64,000 bases of DNA from assembly GCF_004210375.1 (NCBI RefSeq), contig NC_134825.1, forward strand, positions 43,766,348-43,830,347, in the 5' to 3' direction. This DNA is from Tachypleus tridentatus (Eukaryota; Arthropoda; Merostomata; Xiphosura; Limulidae). The stretch's first letter is position 1. The number at the start of each line of letters is the position of its first letter. Under the pieces are notes generated by a model. The model worked only from the letters and a program-made list of their open reading frames with translations, searched no databases and had not been told where the DNA came from. Of the stretch, positions 48,942 through 60,309 are shown piece by piece. The translations under genes were made by a program, and so were the position numbers.

Positions 48942-49025
48942 CAGTTCATGCAGGCTTGCCTACTGTACCAGCTTATGCAGGCTTGCCAACTGTATCAGTT
49001 CATGCAGGCTTGCCTACTGTACTAG
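48942..49025. repeat. 28-bp tandem repeat, 3 units
   Basis: The unit is CAGTTCATGCAGGCTTGCCT followed by ACTGTAC, with minor substitutions. Confidence 0.9.
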
Positions 49026-49429
49026 TTAACCTACTTTACGGTAGCTACGTTTCCAAGATCCTGATTTGTAACCAACAAGATTTACTTCCTTTTAATTACT
49101 CTCATTTCGTGAAATAAAGATCAATTCCGTTAACGTTAATAGAGACATGGCCAGCATTATCTTGTGCACCTATAATACCACCAATCACGAACTTGGATCG
49201 GTGATATCATAGCTAAATCAACTATTCCATGAATTCAAGCAGATTCTTCTAGTCGTTCTTCGACTGCACGCATCCCAGGATCCGTTAGTTTAAAACAGGT
49301 TAATATATAGCACAATACTAGAACTAGTCCATTATCATGGCGACAGACATTATTATCACTAGTCTTCTGTAACAGAAATATGTATCTCGATACCTAGTTT
49401 TCAAATCTTATCTCTAGTGTTTGTATGGC

Positions 49430-49990
49430 TACAATGAAGGCCCATCCTCTTCGTTGATTTTTTCATACATTATAAACTGAGGTACGTATGATGATTTATT
49501 AAACTTCTTTTGATCAACTTAGAAACTTGACAATTCCACTGGTTGTGTATTCAACAGGGTGCTGTATTATAGTCTCTGTCACTAGCCTCCATTTTTCTAG
49601 CTTTCATGTGTGGTTATCATCTCACAGTATGTAGCTACAGACGTTACTCTAAATGAGTTTAACCAGAGGTGTCAAATCTACATATCTCATTGGTAATACA
49701 TGGCTTCACTGGGAAGGTCTTTGAGGCAACTTTTAACCAGGATGTCCTCCCAATATACACAGATTATATTTTCAATGTAAATGTCACAGGTCATCTGCTA
49801 GAGGGACTAGATTATCTACACTTCCTCTGCTGTAGGTTATAAACGTGGCTCAGTATATGGTCTCACACTCAATACCTTCAAATCATTTAGTTGGTCTTTC
49901 TTAAGGCCCTTAATTAGATTGAGCACAGTAATGTGTAATTTGGACTAAAACCTAAGCATGCTAGGTACCTGTGTTAAGAATTGCTCAAGA
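49430..49990 (-). mobile_element. Possible decayed Gypsy-like pol relic
   Basis: Read on the minus strand in shifting frames, the segment complementary to about 49815-49865 resembles the proline-rich entry of Gypsy RT (a PYxxPRLxPTAEE-like string). The segment complementary to about 49745-49790 resembles the core strand CLVYLDDILV (here CVYWEDILV), with the catalytic YLDD altered. Many stops and shifts interrupt it, so it cannot encode a product. The resemblance is weak and could be chance. 49030-50680 as a whole has the less AT-rich texture of an old element. Confidence 0.3.
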
Positions 49991-51370
49991 TTTTTTGAAA
50001 TAATTTCTTAGATATTTGGCATATTGATCGACTTCATCTAGCTGAAAATTGATTGCGGCAATGAAACAAACTAACCAAGGTCCATCCTTTCTCCCTATTA
50101 TTAACACATGATATTAATCAAACTCCATTGCTCTCAGCTGCATTTGTATGTTGAGACATCCATCCAGTGTCCATCCAAAATAAATGAAGTTAGGAAGTTA
50201 TAAGTTCATTGCAGGAAATGGAATATAACAGGAAAAGATCATGTCCAAGATTGAACAAATAGTAGTCCAGCCAAGCTCCATTTATTCTTGAAACCTTCTG
50301 TTCTGTTCAACACAGACTTGCCTACACACTGCCAATCATTTCTTCCTGTAAGATGTACAGGTAGCCTAGCCAAGCTACAGTTCACTTATGGATATCATAT
50401 GTATAACCTGAAACATAATAATTTCCTACCATGTTCCATTGCCTTGAATGAACGTGTTACCTCCATACCTCATTGATTCTTGAGTCTATCTGCAATGTTC
50501 AACATAAAATTGCTTACTCATTGGAAGCATTTAGTCACAGAGTCAAGAGAAGGACTTCCCAGATGGGATCATCATAGCATATACTTTATTGTAGCTCATC
50601 ACAAGTTGCTTTCTATGACAATCTTCAAAGTGAAACCAGGACCAACTTATATTTTAATCAGTGGTATAGGATAATGAAATGTTTTTTATGTTAATACTAA
50701 AATGATAAAATAGTGACAAAATCTGAAGTAAACTGCCTCTGATTGGGAGATATATTAACGATAGCCGGTGTTACAAGTATTTTCATAACATAAAGAGAGT
50801 TATATTTTAACCATTTAACGTAATATCTAAGTAAAGTTAGTGTAATTTTCAAAACTGCCATTGGAGTTCAACAAGTATTTCAAAACAAAAACATTTTCAT
50901 AACGAATCATAGTATTAATTAACCAATTAAGTACTGTAGTAGTACTCTGGTTAACTATTCCAACAATAACGCTACAGTATTAAAAAGTTTTAAATATGTT
51001 AATCACAGACATGCTAGTTCTTATGAAAGAGCTGGCAATTAAAATGAAGGAAAATTTTGAAATTCATGTAGACATGCAAAACATGAATTATAGGAAAGTA
51101 AAACTGAGCAACTCGTGGTATCTTTATCTGAATCAAAATTTTGCAAAACTGTGAAAATATGGGGCGATGAAGACGAAAATTCAATGTTCGGGTACATAAC
51201 GTTATACCACACAACATATACAGACTTCACTTAACTTTCACATACCTTGACAGCCTTCACACCAGAAACAGTTCTACAGGGGCTACACTACATAAAACAA
51301 CTTTTGGATCAATGATAAATTTATTTGTTTGTTTGTAAATACATTAAAAGAAGTTATACGAAAATCAAAA
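49991..51370. other. Unassigned stretch, possibly an old retroelement in part
   Basis: To about 50680 composition resembles the adjacent possible pol relic. Short plus-strand frames (50288-50476, 50480-50674) carry no recognised motif. 50680-51370 is AT-rich with nothing supported. Confidence 0.3.
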
Positions 51371-51376
51371 TTAAGA

Positions 51377-51624
51377 GTGAAATCGTTCTTTCTTAAGGGT
51401 CATTACCCCAGGTACAGTAAACTAAATGAAATCATTATTTCTTAAGGGTCGTTACCCCAGATACAGTAAACTAAATGAAATCATTATTTCTTAAGGGTCG
51501 TTACCCCAGATACAGTAAACTAAATGAAATCGTTATTTCTTAAGGGTCATTACCCCAGATACAGTAAACTAAATGAAATCGTTATTTCTTAAGGGTCATT
51601 ACCCCAGATACAGTAAACTAAATG
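51377..51624. repeat. 49-bp minisatellite, 5 units
   Basis: The unit is AAATGAAATCGTTATTTCTT followed by AAGGGTCATTACCCCAGATA and CAGTAAACT. Variation is limited to ATC(G/A)TT and GGTC(A/G)TT, so copies are young. Confidence 0.95.
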
Positions 51625-51947
51625 CATTTCAATAAAGCGGTCAGCATCTGTAAATTAAAGCACATTTTACACCCACAACTATATTCATAGCATCAATACA
51701 GGACATAATAACGTTAACTTTCATATCTCTGGAACAAAGAAGCTAAACATGAATCCAATTTATAGCATCTATTACGTTTACCGTTCTTAAACTACTTCAA
51801 CTAAGTATTCTTTTAACCTTTCAACATTGAAGATAAAACAACTTCAAAACAGGTCGGTTATATACTACTCTTACTATATTGACGCTCTCAGCAGAATGGA
51901 GGTATGTTTATAGATTTATACTGATAGAAATCGGGTTCATATATCTG

Positions 51948-52008
51948 TACTGTGCAGTGGATGGATGGCGCTTTGTGTAGCTTTGTGCTTAATAACAAAC
52001 AACAACAA
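51948..52008 (+). mobile_element. Family 2 SINE, 3' fragment
   Basis: TGTGTAGCTTTGTGCTTAAT and the tail AACAAACAACAACAAC follow a decayed middle. Confidence 0.6.
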
Positions 52009-52009
52009 C

Positions 52010-53340
52010 ATATACTATACTAAAGTTACAACAATCTTTTCTAGAAACTAATACAATCTTTAATGTTTTATCACACCAAAATCTACAAAGAATATTCTGA
52101 ACCATTAACACACTAAGATCCACAATAACATAACATGATATAGGTACGGATAACGCAGAATAAAAATTTAAAACACAACGATATAAATACAATAATATAC
52201 ACTTCAAAGTAAGGATACACAAGTAAAACACGCAGTTCAAGAAATACAGCAAATCTGGTTTCCTCTGCAAAAACTGTTAAAATGGGGTAAGTAAATATTA
52301 CGTTTATAGAAACAGTGGGAGAAGGTAGCAAATAGTTTCTATGTACGTCTTTATGTGAGCAAAGAAATCTTTTTAATTTAAAACTAAAAAAAAAACTTTG
52401 CAAAACAGAGGAGAAAGAATATATTAAATCTTAAACTGGCATCAAAAAATATAATGTTTTCTTTCTCCATAGGTATTAGCAAGTTTCACGCCACATGTAG
52501 CAACACAGCATAAAACTCAATGAAATAAATAATACTTTAGTGCTCAGAATTAATTATTCATTTTTTACGTCTCCACGACTTTTACTCATATTTCTATTTA
52601 GAACTTTGTTTACTCCTTCTAAAACCTTCACACATCAGTGTTTTTTTAACATTTCAGCAACTTCTTTTACAATCCCTATTTTCTTGAAGTATTTCATCCA
52701 AGATTTCATTACTATACCTGCTACACCTTTCGTAGGTATTCATCTTTAATTATTTCACACATGGACGTACAGATGTAGACAAAAATGTGCCCTTTCCCGA
52801 AAATGTTGTTAATGTATTATATCTTTTATCAAATATCAGTAAAATATGCAAACCTATATACTCTTTTTTTCAGAATGCACTCAACAAATTATCTTCAAAT
52901 ATAATCGCAAATCTTAACTTTAACACTGGTTTTGCATAAATACCTACACTTTTCACAATTTTAGTTACATTTTCTCATAAAAAGTTTTGTGCACCTGTTA
53001 CAGTTTCTTAGATTTTCTTATTCCGGTTAGGCTGTCTTAACCCACACATTTGAAGTAATTTCCACCGCAGGCTTTATCTATAATGTACAACATTGCCCAA
53101 CATTAGTACACGTAAACTTTTGTTCCATTTCGTAGATAATGTGAAACCTGCGCAAAGCCTTTACGATTCCTGATGGTAGTATCTGAATATGCATAAACTA
53201 TGTTCAAAGTCAACCATGTTCAAGTCGTTTTACCTTCTATACTTTCATGTACAGCCTTCTTTATTTATTGTACAATTAAATAATCTAATATCCGGTTTCT
53301 TATTTTCTCTTCAGTGAAGCTAATCTGCTACCACTTGGGC
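52010..53340. other. Gene-free stretch
   Basis: Several 60-95-codon frames on both strands show no recognisable domain. The complement of 52600-52750 has Lys/Val-rich coding-like texture on the minus strand and might be an unknown transposon relic. No motif supports a name. Confidence 0.35.
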
Positions 53341-53344
53341 TAAG

Positions 53345-53540
53345 AATTTTAGGATCACGGGTTCGAATCCCGATCACACAAAACATGCTCGCCCTTTCAG
53401 CCGTGGGGGCTTTATAATGTGATAGTTAATTCTACTATTCACTTGAAAAAAGAGTAACCTCTAATATTTCACTGTTAAATTAGGGACAATTAGCACACAT
53501 AGTCGTCGTGTAGTTTTGAGCGAAATTCAAAAAATCAAAC
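53345..53540 (+). mobile_element. Family 1 SINE, partial
   Basis: It starts around the anticodon or T arm (GGATCACGGGTTCGAATCCC). The body has a deletion between AAAAGAGTAACC and CTCTAATATTTCACTG. Tail present. Confidence 0.82.
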
Positions 53541-53544
53541 ATCT

Positions 53545-54815
53545 TAACTAACCTGTCTCATATTTCTTAATTTACTCAAATTAATCGAATAGCGTTTTTT
53601 AATTACTGTCACAGATAACCTAACCCGTTTCACTTGTTTCCTAGTCCGTCAAATGCAATTAATAACGTCTTTATTTTTATTTCATTCATAGATAAAATTA
53701 CCGAATATTGTTTCTTATTCTTCTCACAACTAAACCAGCCTAAAATATGTCATTATAACTATTTAAATCATAGCCTGACAATGAATAGCTCCATTCAGAC
53801 CATACGCAAGTATGAGTGTTCACATTAAAGATGGTTAGGTACTTACTGTCTGTGATATGTTTTCAACCAATAAATGGAAAACAGTTTTTACAGCCTTATC
53901 TGCAGTAGACTGTTATATTTGACTATGAATAAATGTAGTTTTCTTTTCCTTATTTAAAACGACCTGACAAATTGGGAATATGTTTAATAGACATATCAGG
54001 AAATTCGTGTAATATTCAATAAAATGAATAAACTATCTCTTGCTTTATTGAGATCTTGTTGGGTCGGGTTTGATGCTCCACCTATTCCACCCATCTCCAC
54101 TTGTAATTTAGTAACAGTGTTAGATACTAAACATTATATAACTGAGTACGTTGTTGTCAGTGTCATGATTACAATACTCCTATTAGGGCCATGTCCGTTT
54201 ATGTTCAACGTTTACCATTTGCTTCACATGGTATGTTATGAGTTTCACATATCATAAACAGTCCTACATAATCCAGTGCTTACTCATTTTGTAATACATC
54301 TGGTATGTATTGATATAAGTACCCTTTTTAGTACATAACATGCACACTACACAAATGATGTTAAGTAAGTCTAGTAGTAGATGGCTGATTGTTATGTTTA
54401 CAGTACATATTTAATGTTAAGACTCATTTTTATCATATATGATATAGCGATCAAGTGAACATAAAAAATAATTTGTACGTAAGTTTTTTTCCAGAAGTAA
54501 GTGAATGATCTGTTTAGAAGTGTGTCATAGAGTGGTTGTATATTTGTGTAGTTATGTAAGACATGTGAGCTTGTTGTTTGTGAGACTTTATACGTACTAG
54601 TGAGAACTACATTTTGTAATGTTTATAGTTTAGTTTTGGTTTGTTCTTTGTGCTACGTTAATCCATGTCGAGTGGACATATTCGACTATCGGCCATTAAT
54701 TCTGTTTGTAGATTTTTATTATGTTTTCGAGTGATGTACCTGTATTCTTTCCAGATAGACCTCTAACCTGATTCTCTCGTTTTGTTTGTAATTTCGTTTA
54801 TGTGTGTTAACTATG
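53545..54815. other. Gene-free stretch
   Basis: AT-rich. Frames at 53634-53828 and 54024-54257 show no known motif. The right portion may be the 3' part of the LINE relic that follows. Confidence 0.35.
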
Positions 54816-54819
54816 TTAA

Positions 54820-55710
54820 ATTTGTATCATAGGCGAGGTCTAATAATTTTGTCGATACAGCAGTTTGGAGGTCGTTCCATGGAAATAAATTTCGGGATTG
54901 TTTTTAAAGAGCTTTTTAATTTTGTAAGTACTTGTGTTTCTGGTATACAAATACTTATTGTTATATTTTGACAAGTTGTAAGCTTGTGACTGTTATGGAC
55001 ATATAACAATAATTTGTGCCGGTCAGGGGTACGCCGTTCATATATATGATGAAGAGTATGAGAATTATTACCTCTCCTTGTGGGCCTCCTCCCTCAGGAG
55101 TAAATAAAGTAATATCAGCAGGTACTCTCAAAATTTACCCGAAATTTTAGATTATCTAGGAAGTTTAACAGCCAGCAAATAATACCTCACGACAGCTCCA
55201 TCTATAACATCCGGAACCTTATACCTACATGTAACATTATATCAAAAGCCTTCTCTATATCAGACAGACGGACAATCGCAACATCGTTTTTTTATTAAAA
55301 CTATCTATCTATTACGGTTTCAGTTAATCGAATTAAATGATCAACGGTTTGTCAAATTTCCTGAAACTGTTTTGCACTCCTGGTAACTTTGAATTTATTT
55401 CCAAATATATATTTAATCTTTTATTTATTAATCTTTCTAAAGCAACTGGTCAGACAGATTGGTCTGATTTCCCTTCCTGTAAGAACACCATGCCATGCCA
55501 TGACAACCTGATATGAAGTGAACAGATGGTCGTTTTGCATTTTGTTTTCCTGTATACCTAAAATAAAATAGTAACAGTTCTCTCCATAATTCTAAACTTA
55601 TTTCATTTTCATTAACTTTGCCAAACTTGTGTTTCTTTTTAATGACAAGATTGACAGGAAAGTTTTGTATTTTAGCTAGACTTAAAAAAAACTTAACTGT
55701 TCTGCTCAAA
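54820..55710 (-). pseudogene. Jockey-like non-LTR retrotransposon RT relic
   Basis: On the minus strand, with frame changes, RT motifs occur in the expected order. The complement of about 55395-55440 gives LINKRLNIYLE. The complement of about 55325-55360 gives FRKF followed by DHLIRLTETVID. The complement of 55241-55261 gives DIEKAFD, with the first catalytic region. The complement of about 55040-55100 gives TPEGGGPQGEVIILILFIIY, matching the RT motif usually written AGVPQGS, followed by a Y-x-N-x-xP motif. This order and spacing is that of LINE reverse transcriptase, closest in my judgement to the Jockey clade. Several stops and frameshifts make it inactive. Its endonuclease domain is absent. 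Confidence 0.8.
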
Positions 55711-55900
55711 ATCTAAGAATGTAGAAAAATAATGTTTAATATTCAAAGAAACATATTCAATAAACGAATAAATAATGGTTATTTTACATTGTAATATTAT
55801 CATTTACGCCAAAAGGATTACGGATACAATTACACGGAAGCAACTAATACGGAAATATAACCATAACCAAAATATAACCATTCTGGCATTCCATTTGTAG

Positions 55901-56165
55901 GCCCGGCATGGCCAAGTGATTAGTAACTCGACTTGTAATCCGCGGATTCGAATTCTAGTCACACCAAACATAATCGCCCTTTCAGTCGTGGAGGCGTTAT
56001 AATGTGGCGGTAAATCTCACTATTAGTTGGCAAAAGAGTAGCCCAAGAGTTGGCGGTGGGTGCTGATGACTAGCTGCCTTCCCTTTAGTCTTACACTGCT
56101 AAATTAGGGACGGCTAGAGCAGATAGCCCTCGAAGAACTTTGCGCGAAATTCAAAACAAACCAAA
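55901..56165 (+). mobile_element. Family 1 SINE adjacent to the piggyBac element
   Basis: Full length from GCCCGGCATGGCCAAGTGAT to the CAAAACAAACC tail. The T arm is shortened (CCGCGGATTCGAATTCTAG). It ends 12 bp before the TTAA of the next element. Confidence 0.9.
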
Positions 56166-56177
56166 CTATTCCATTCA

Positions 56178-58406
56178 TTAACACTTTTACGAAAATTGGG
56201 GCCTAATAGGCCCCAGAGCAACTTGAAAGGTTATTAATATTAGGCTAATAATTTTGTATTTAAATGAAATTGCCATTAACTGACCCTATCCCCTTTATAT
56301 TTTAAGGAGCAATAATATTTTGACTTTTCAGACATTTGCGAAATAATATTTAAAAAAAAATTTTAAACATCCACTAAGGGTATTTTGGGGCCTATTAGGC
56401 CCCAGATCAAAAAACATAAAAATGACTTTATTTATTTCCTGAATAATTCTAGAACAGGCCTGGGCAATCGAAAAAAGCAAATTATAGTAAAAATATATTA
56501 ATTTTACAACTTCTTTTCAAAAGATGGATATTTAGGATAATAACTCTACTCCAACAATAATTTTAGACGATCCTGATTATTGCCTAGTTTGCCCACGCCT
56601 GTTCTAGAACATTCTAGAAACTTTACAGAAGTATTTAGAATAATCTAGAATATTCTAGAAGAATCCACAAATCCTATATATATAGGAGCTGAAATCTTCA
56701 AACCGTGTCAAAAATGATATCTCTTGATGAAGCTGTACATTTACTGACAAAACCATCCGACGATGAAAGTGAACATGATAATGTCGAAGACTACTCTGAA
56801 AGTTGTGATGATGATCCTTCTGAAGCCGAAAATGATGAACAAATCGCGCCGTACCCTTCTGAAAGTGAAGAAAGTGATCAAGAAGATCTTACTACGATGC
56901 CAGTGAACGAACTTTTATTCAAAGATAAGAATTTTCTTTATTCAACAACACCTTCAAGGATCAACAGGAGAACCGCAGCTCTCAATATATTCAATGGGAA
57001 CCCAGGCATTACAAGGCAAGCTGCTCCAAGAGTCTCTACACCATTCGAAACATTCAAAATTTTTATTTCTGATAATATGATGGAACAGATCATTCACTCA
57101 ACAAACACCGTCATGAAAGAACCAATTTTTGAAGAAGACCTCTGGAAATGGATCGCAGCTAATCTTTTCCTTGGAATAAGCAAATCCAAAAATGCATCGA
57201 TAGACGAAATGTTTTCAACCGAATTCGGTTTGCCATTTTTGCGAAAACTAATTACACAAGACAAATTAAAAAAATGTGCTCAAAAAATCAGATTTGACAT
57301 CCACTCTCAAAGAAATAGAGAAATCAAAGATGCCGCCATCTCTGGAGTCTGGAATTTTTTCATTTAAAATTGCAAAAACAGTTACAACCCAAGCGAATAC
57401 CTGACAGTGGATGAACAACTATGTAACTTCAAAGGAAGAGTTGGCTTCAGAACATACATTCCGACAAAGCCAGGCAAATACGGAATAAAGATTTGGTGCC
57501 TAACAGATGCAAAGGCAAGTTACCTCCTCAACGCTCAAATTTATACTGGAAAGGCTGGAAATACGACAGAAACAAATCAAGGAAAAAGAATAGTTAGAGA
57601 ATTGAGTCAGCCATTTCTTGGAAAAGGAAGGACAATAATGACAGATAATTTCTTCACAACAATGACACTTGCCAAGTACCTACGAACAAAAAGAACAGGA
57701 CTTGTTGGAACCATACGGAAATCAAGAACCTTCCTGCCTCCTGAAATAAGTGCAAAATCTAGAGAGTTATCACCAAAGTTTTTTTACCATGACGACATCA
57801 CTCTTCTCAGGCACTCAGACAAACCAGGAAAATATGTGCTACTACTGAGTTCTCAGCATCAGTCTGGTGAAGTAGAAGAGAATGGAAAGCCCGAAATCGT
57901 CAATCTTTACACTGCAACGAAGGCAGGTGTCGACACTCTCGATCAACTGGTGAGATATTATACAACAAAGAGGCGATCAAAGCGCTGGTCAGTCTGCATA
58001 TTCTATAACATTCTAGATCTTGCTGCGTACAATGCTTTCGTTCTATACTCGACAAAACATCCAGAATTTCTTCGTCAACATAAATCAAGAGCCAGAAGAG
58101 AATTTATACGGCAATTGGTGCTTGAAATCAAAGAAATTTACTGCAAAGATAATGACAAAACAACCTCATGTGAACCGCCTGCAAAGAGGGCAAAAAGAGG
58201 ACGATGCCATTTGTGCGGCAGATCAAAAGATAGACAGTCGAAAATTGTTTGCTCAAATTGTAAAAAAATGTTTGTCAGAGCCATTCTAAAGTTCTTTGTA
58301 ATGAATGTTGCTAAATCACTGTGTTTCTATTGGAAAAATATATGGGGCCTGATAGGCTCCAAAATCACTTTGGTGGATGTAAATATTTTTTTCGTAGGAG
58401 TGTTAA
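56178..58406 (+). mobile_element. piggyBac element with TTAA ends
   Basis: TTAA at 56178-56181 and 58403-58406 is the expected piggyBac target duplication. The left end CACTTTTACGAAAA and the reverse complement of the right end, CACTCCTACGAAAA, match at 12 of 14. Behind the left end lies the palindrome GGGGCCTAATAGGCCCC (56198-56214). A second, GGGGCCTATTAGGCCCC, is at 56387-56403, and a diverged third is at 58344-58360 inside the right end. The block 56367-56403 is an inverted match to 58344-58380. The transposase occupies most of the interior. Near-identity with the small element at 695-919 suggests recent family activity. Confidence 0.93.
56714..58314 (+). pseudogene. piggyBac transposase (DDE_Tnp_1_7), two lesions
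   Basis: The product is a cut-and-paste transposase that excises at TTAA. I start at ATG 56714 because the GTG at 56705 is weaker. An acidic Ser/Glu/Asp-rich N-terminus (about residues 15-60) leads into the DDE domain. The catalytic aspartates are D233 in LTVDEQL (57410), D311 in IMTDNFFTT (57644) and D407 in GVDTLDQL (57932). Their spacing of 78 and 96 is very close to the canonical 78 and 101. The C-terminus has the Cys-rich zinc domain, starting CHLCGRSKDRQSKIVCSNC. Lesion one is an in-frame TAA at 57365-57367 (codon 218). Lesion two is a shift at the A-run 58262-58268, after which the expected ending VCQSHSKVLCNECC is in another frame and stops at 58312-58314. The unshifted frame runs on to 58414. 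Confidence 0.92.
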
Positions 58407-58419
58407 AACTGTGATAGTA

Positions 58420-59200
58420 ACACTTCATTTTTCTAGCGACTTTGATAGTCATGACACTGGTATATCCGAAGGTGAAAGAAAGAAATATTAATGATGTAAA
58501 AAAATGTAACGCTACGGAAAAGTACCGTCGACGCGTTTATACGAACCTTTTATAAAGTTTCGTATCTCAGCGGAAAATACTCTGCTCTCTTTAAGATGGT
58601 CCGTAACACATTCGTAACGCTGTTTGCTTCAGTCGGAATAAAAAAAAAGGAAGTATTCGTGGTTTCTACTTGTTTAACTCACCCACTTTTACATTTCAAG
58701 TTTACCGGGTTTTTCTTTCTATATAACTTGCTATTATTTTTAAAATCATTCTTCTATGTGCTTGCCCCTCTATTCTAAGTTGACTGTTTCGATCAGCTAT
58801 CACTAGTGTTTATTTTGACAAGCAAAAAATATAATTTACTTCTGTTACATTACATGTTAAGATATGTAAAGTTAACATTTCATAAAACATATTATATATA
58901 TATATATAGTAGATATTTTATACAATAACGAGTCCTGTTAGGCAAACTGCAATAACTTGTTTCTATATTTTAAAATGTTACTTGCTTTTCGTGCTAAATG
59001 TTCAGATCTTTAAAAAAATTCATGTGTTGTTTATTAAGTTCAACTATTTGTTAAAATAAAAGAAATATATTTTATCTTAACTAAAGCCCGAAGTCAGCTC
59101 AAGCATTCTGATTTATATATTAAAAATGAACAACAAAATAAGCGATAAAAATACTAATATTTCTTACTACTGTTTGAAATGTATACTTTTTCTGAATATA
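58420..59200. other. Gene-free stretch
   Basis: AT-rich. An (AT)n run lies near 58890-58908. No gene or repeat family recognised. Confidence 0.45.
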
Positions 59201-59201
59201 T

Positions 59202-59380
59202 AACAAAGCTACTGAGGTTATCACCCATCGTCCTTAATTTTCAGCTGCTGACTGCAGGGAAGGCAACCGACAGGCAGTAACCACCGCTAACTTTTGGGCT
59301 ACTGTTTTACCAACGACTTGCAAGATTAATCATAGTATTATAACCAGCTCGTGGCTCAAAGAGCAAACATGTTCGGCATC
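59202..59380 (-). mobile_element. Family 1 SINE, old fragment
   Basis: Body only: ACAAAGCTACTGAGGTTATC, GCAGGGAAGGCAACCGACAG and CTTTTGGGCTACTGTTTTAC. The head is missing beyond GAGCAAACATGTTCGGC. Confidence 0.7.
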
Positions 59381-59489
59381 GGATAAGCAGTGTGAAAACT
59401 TTGGCTATCATACATGGAACAAAATCAGATCTTAACCATACCTCCAGCTGTTGTTAAACCTAACTTTAGGGTAAAGTATATATAGCAGG

Positions 59490-60288
59490 TGTAACAGATT
59501 TATTGTTACACTTTTATTTTAATATCTACGTTTGTTTCACATTAACGTATATGTATTGCGCAAGTTCCATCTGTTCTCTAACTGTGTAGAAGATTCTCGA
59601 ATGTAACAATCAACGACAAATGTAAACACTAATATACCTTCGAATATGGTGACCAAATGAATTTGTCATAAACTCACCTAATGAGTATAAAAGCTAACCA
59701 TCGCAAGACACCGAGAAACAGTTTAGTATTGCTAGTTTGCAACAGTCAGTGTACTATAAAACTTCGAAGTTATACTTTTGACAAACGCTTAACCGGAACA
59801 CTAAACATTTTTTACCAGGAACGTTTATAGATTTCGAACATCGCGAGCCGTTTAAATTTAGTGAATTAACTTCGGACGTTAGTATTTCTGTGAGGATATG
59901 AGATATCTTTATCGGTAAAAATTCACCTTGTAAGCGGTGTGAGCCCAGCCAAGAATAAACGGCCAGCTAGATTTAGCGAAGCGTACAATATCAACTCAGA
60001 ACTAATTCGCTCGTCATGGACATGAACCGTCGATAAAATATTCAGTTCCAGACTTGATAGAAGACTGAATATCGTTTGTATATAAACCATTGTTTGTAAC
60101 AACCATTATTATAAATTGTATTATTGTTTGAATATTAAAATATATTTGTGTTAAAAAATAATACTATGTGTATTAACCTTGTTGGCAAATATAATAAATT
60201 TGATACCTATCGACATTCATTCAACTTCTTCTAAATTCAGTTTCAAATTTCCGATTATTAGAAATCGTAATGAATAACGCACGTAACA
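59490..60288 (+). mobile_element. Candidate solo LTR of a Gypsy-type retrotransposon
   Basis: The segment starts TGTAACAG and ends CGTAACA. It contains a TATA box (GTATAAAAG, 59685-59693) and an initiator-like CAGTCAGTGT about 55 bp later, with AATAAA-type signals beyond. Immediately after the end comes CGGAGCCTCGTCCTAGAT, matching 13 of 18 positions of the tRNA-Pro primer-binding site known from retroelements (TGGGGGCTCGTCCGGGAT). No gag or pol follows. I did not find a second LTR or a clear target duplication, so boundaries are inferred. Confidence 0.5.
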
Positions 60289-60309
60289 TATCGGAGCCTC
60301 GTCCTAGAT

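Noticed and set aside
50288-50674. Two consecutive plus-strand frames of 62-64 codons
   Set aside because: They may be antisense to an old element. No domain or conserved motif visible.
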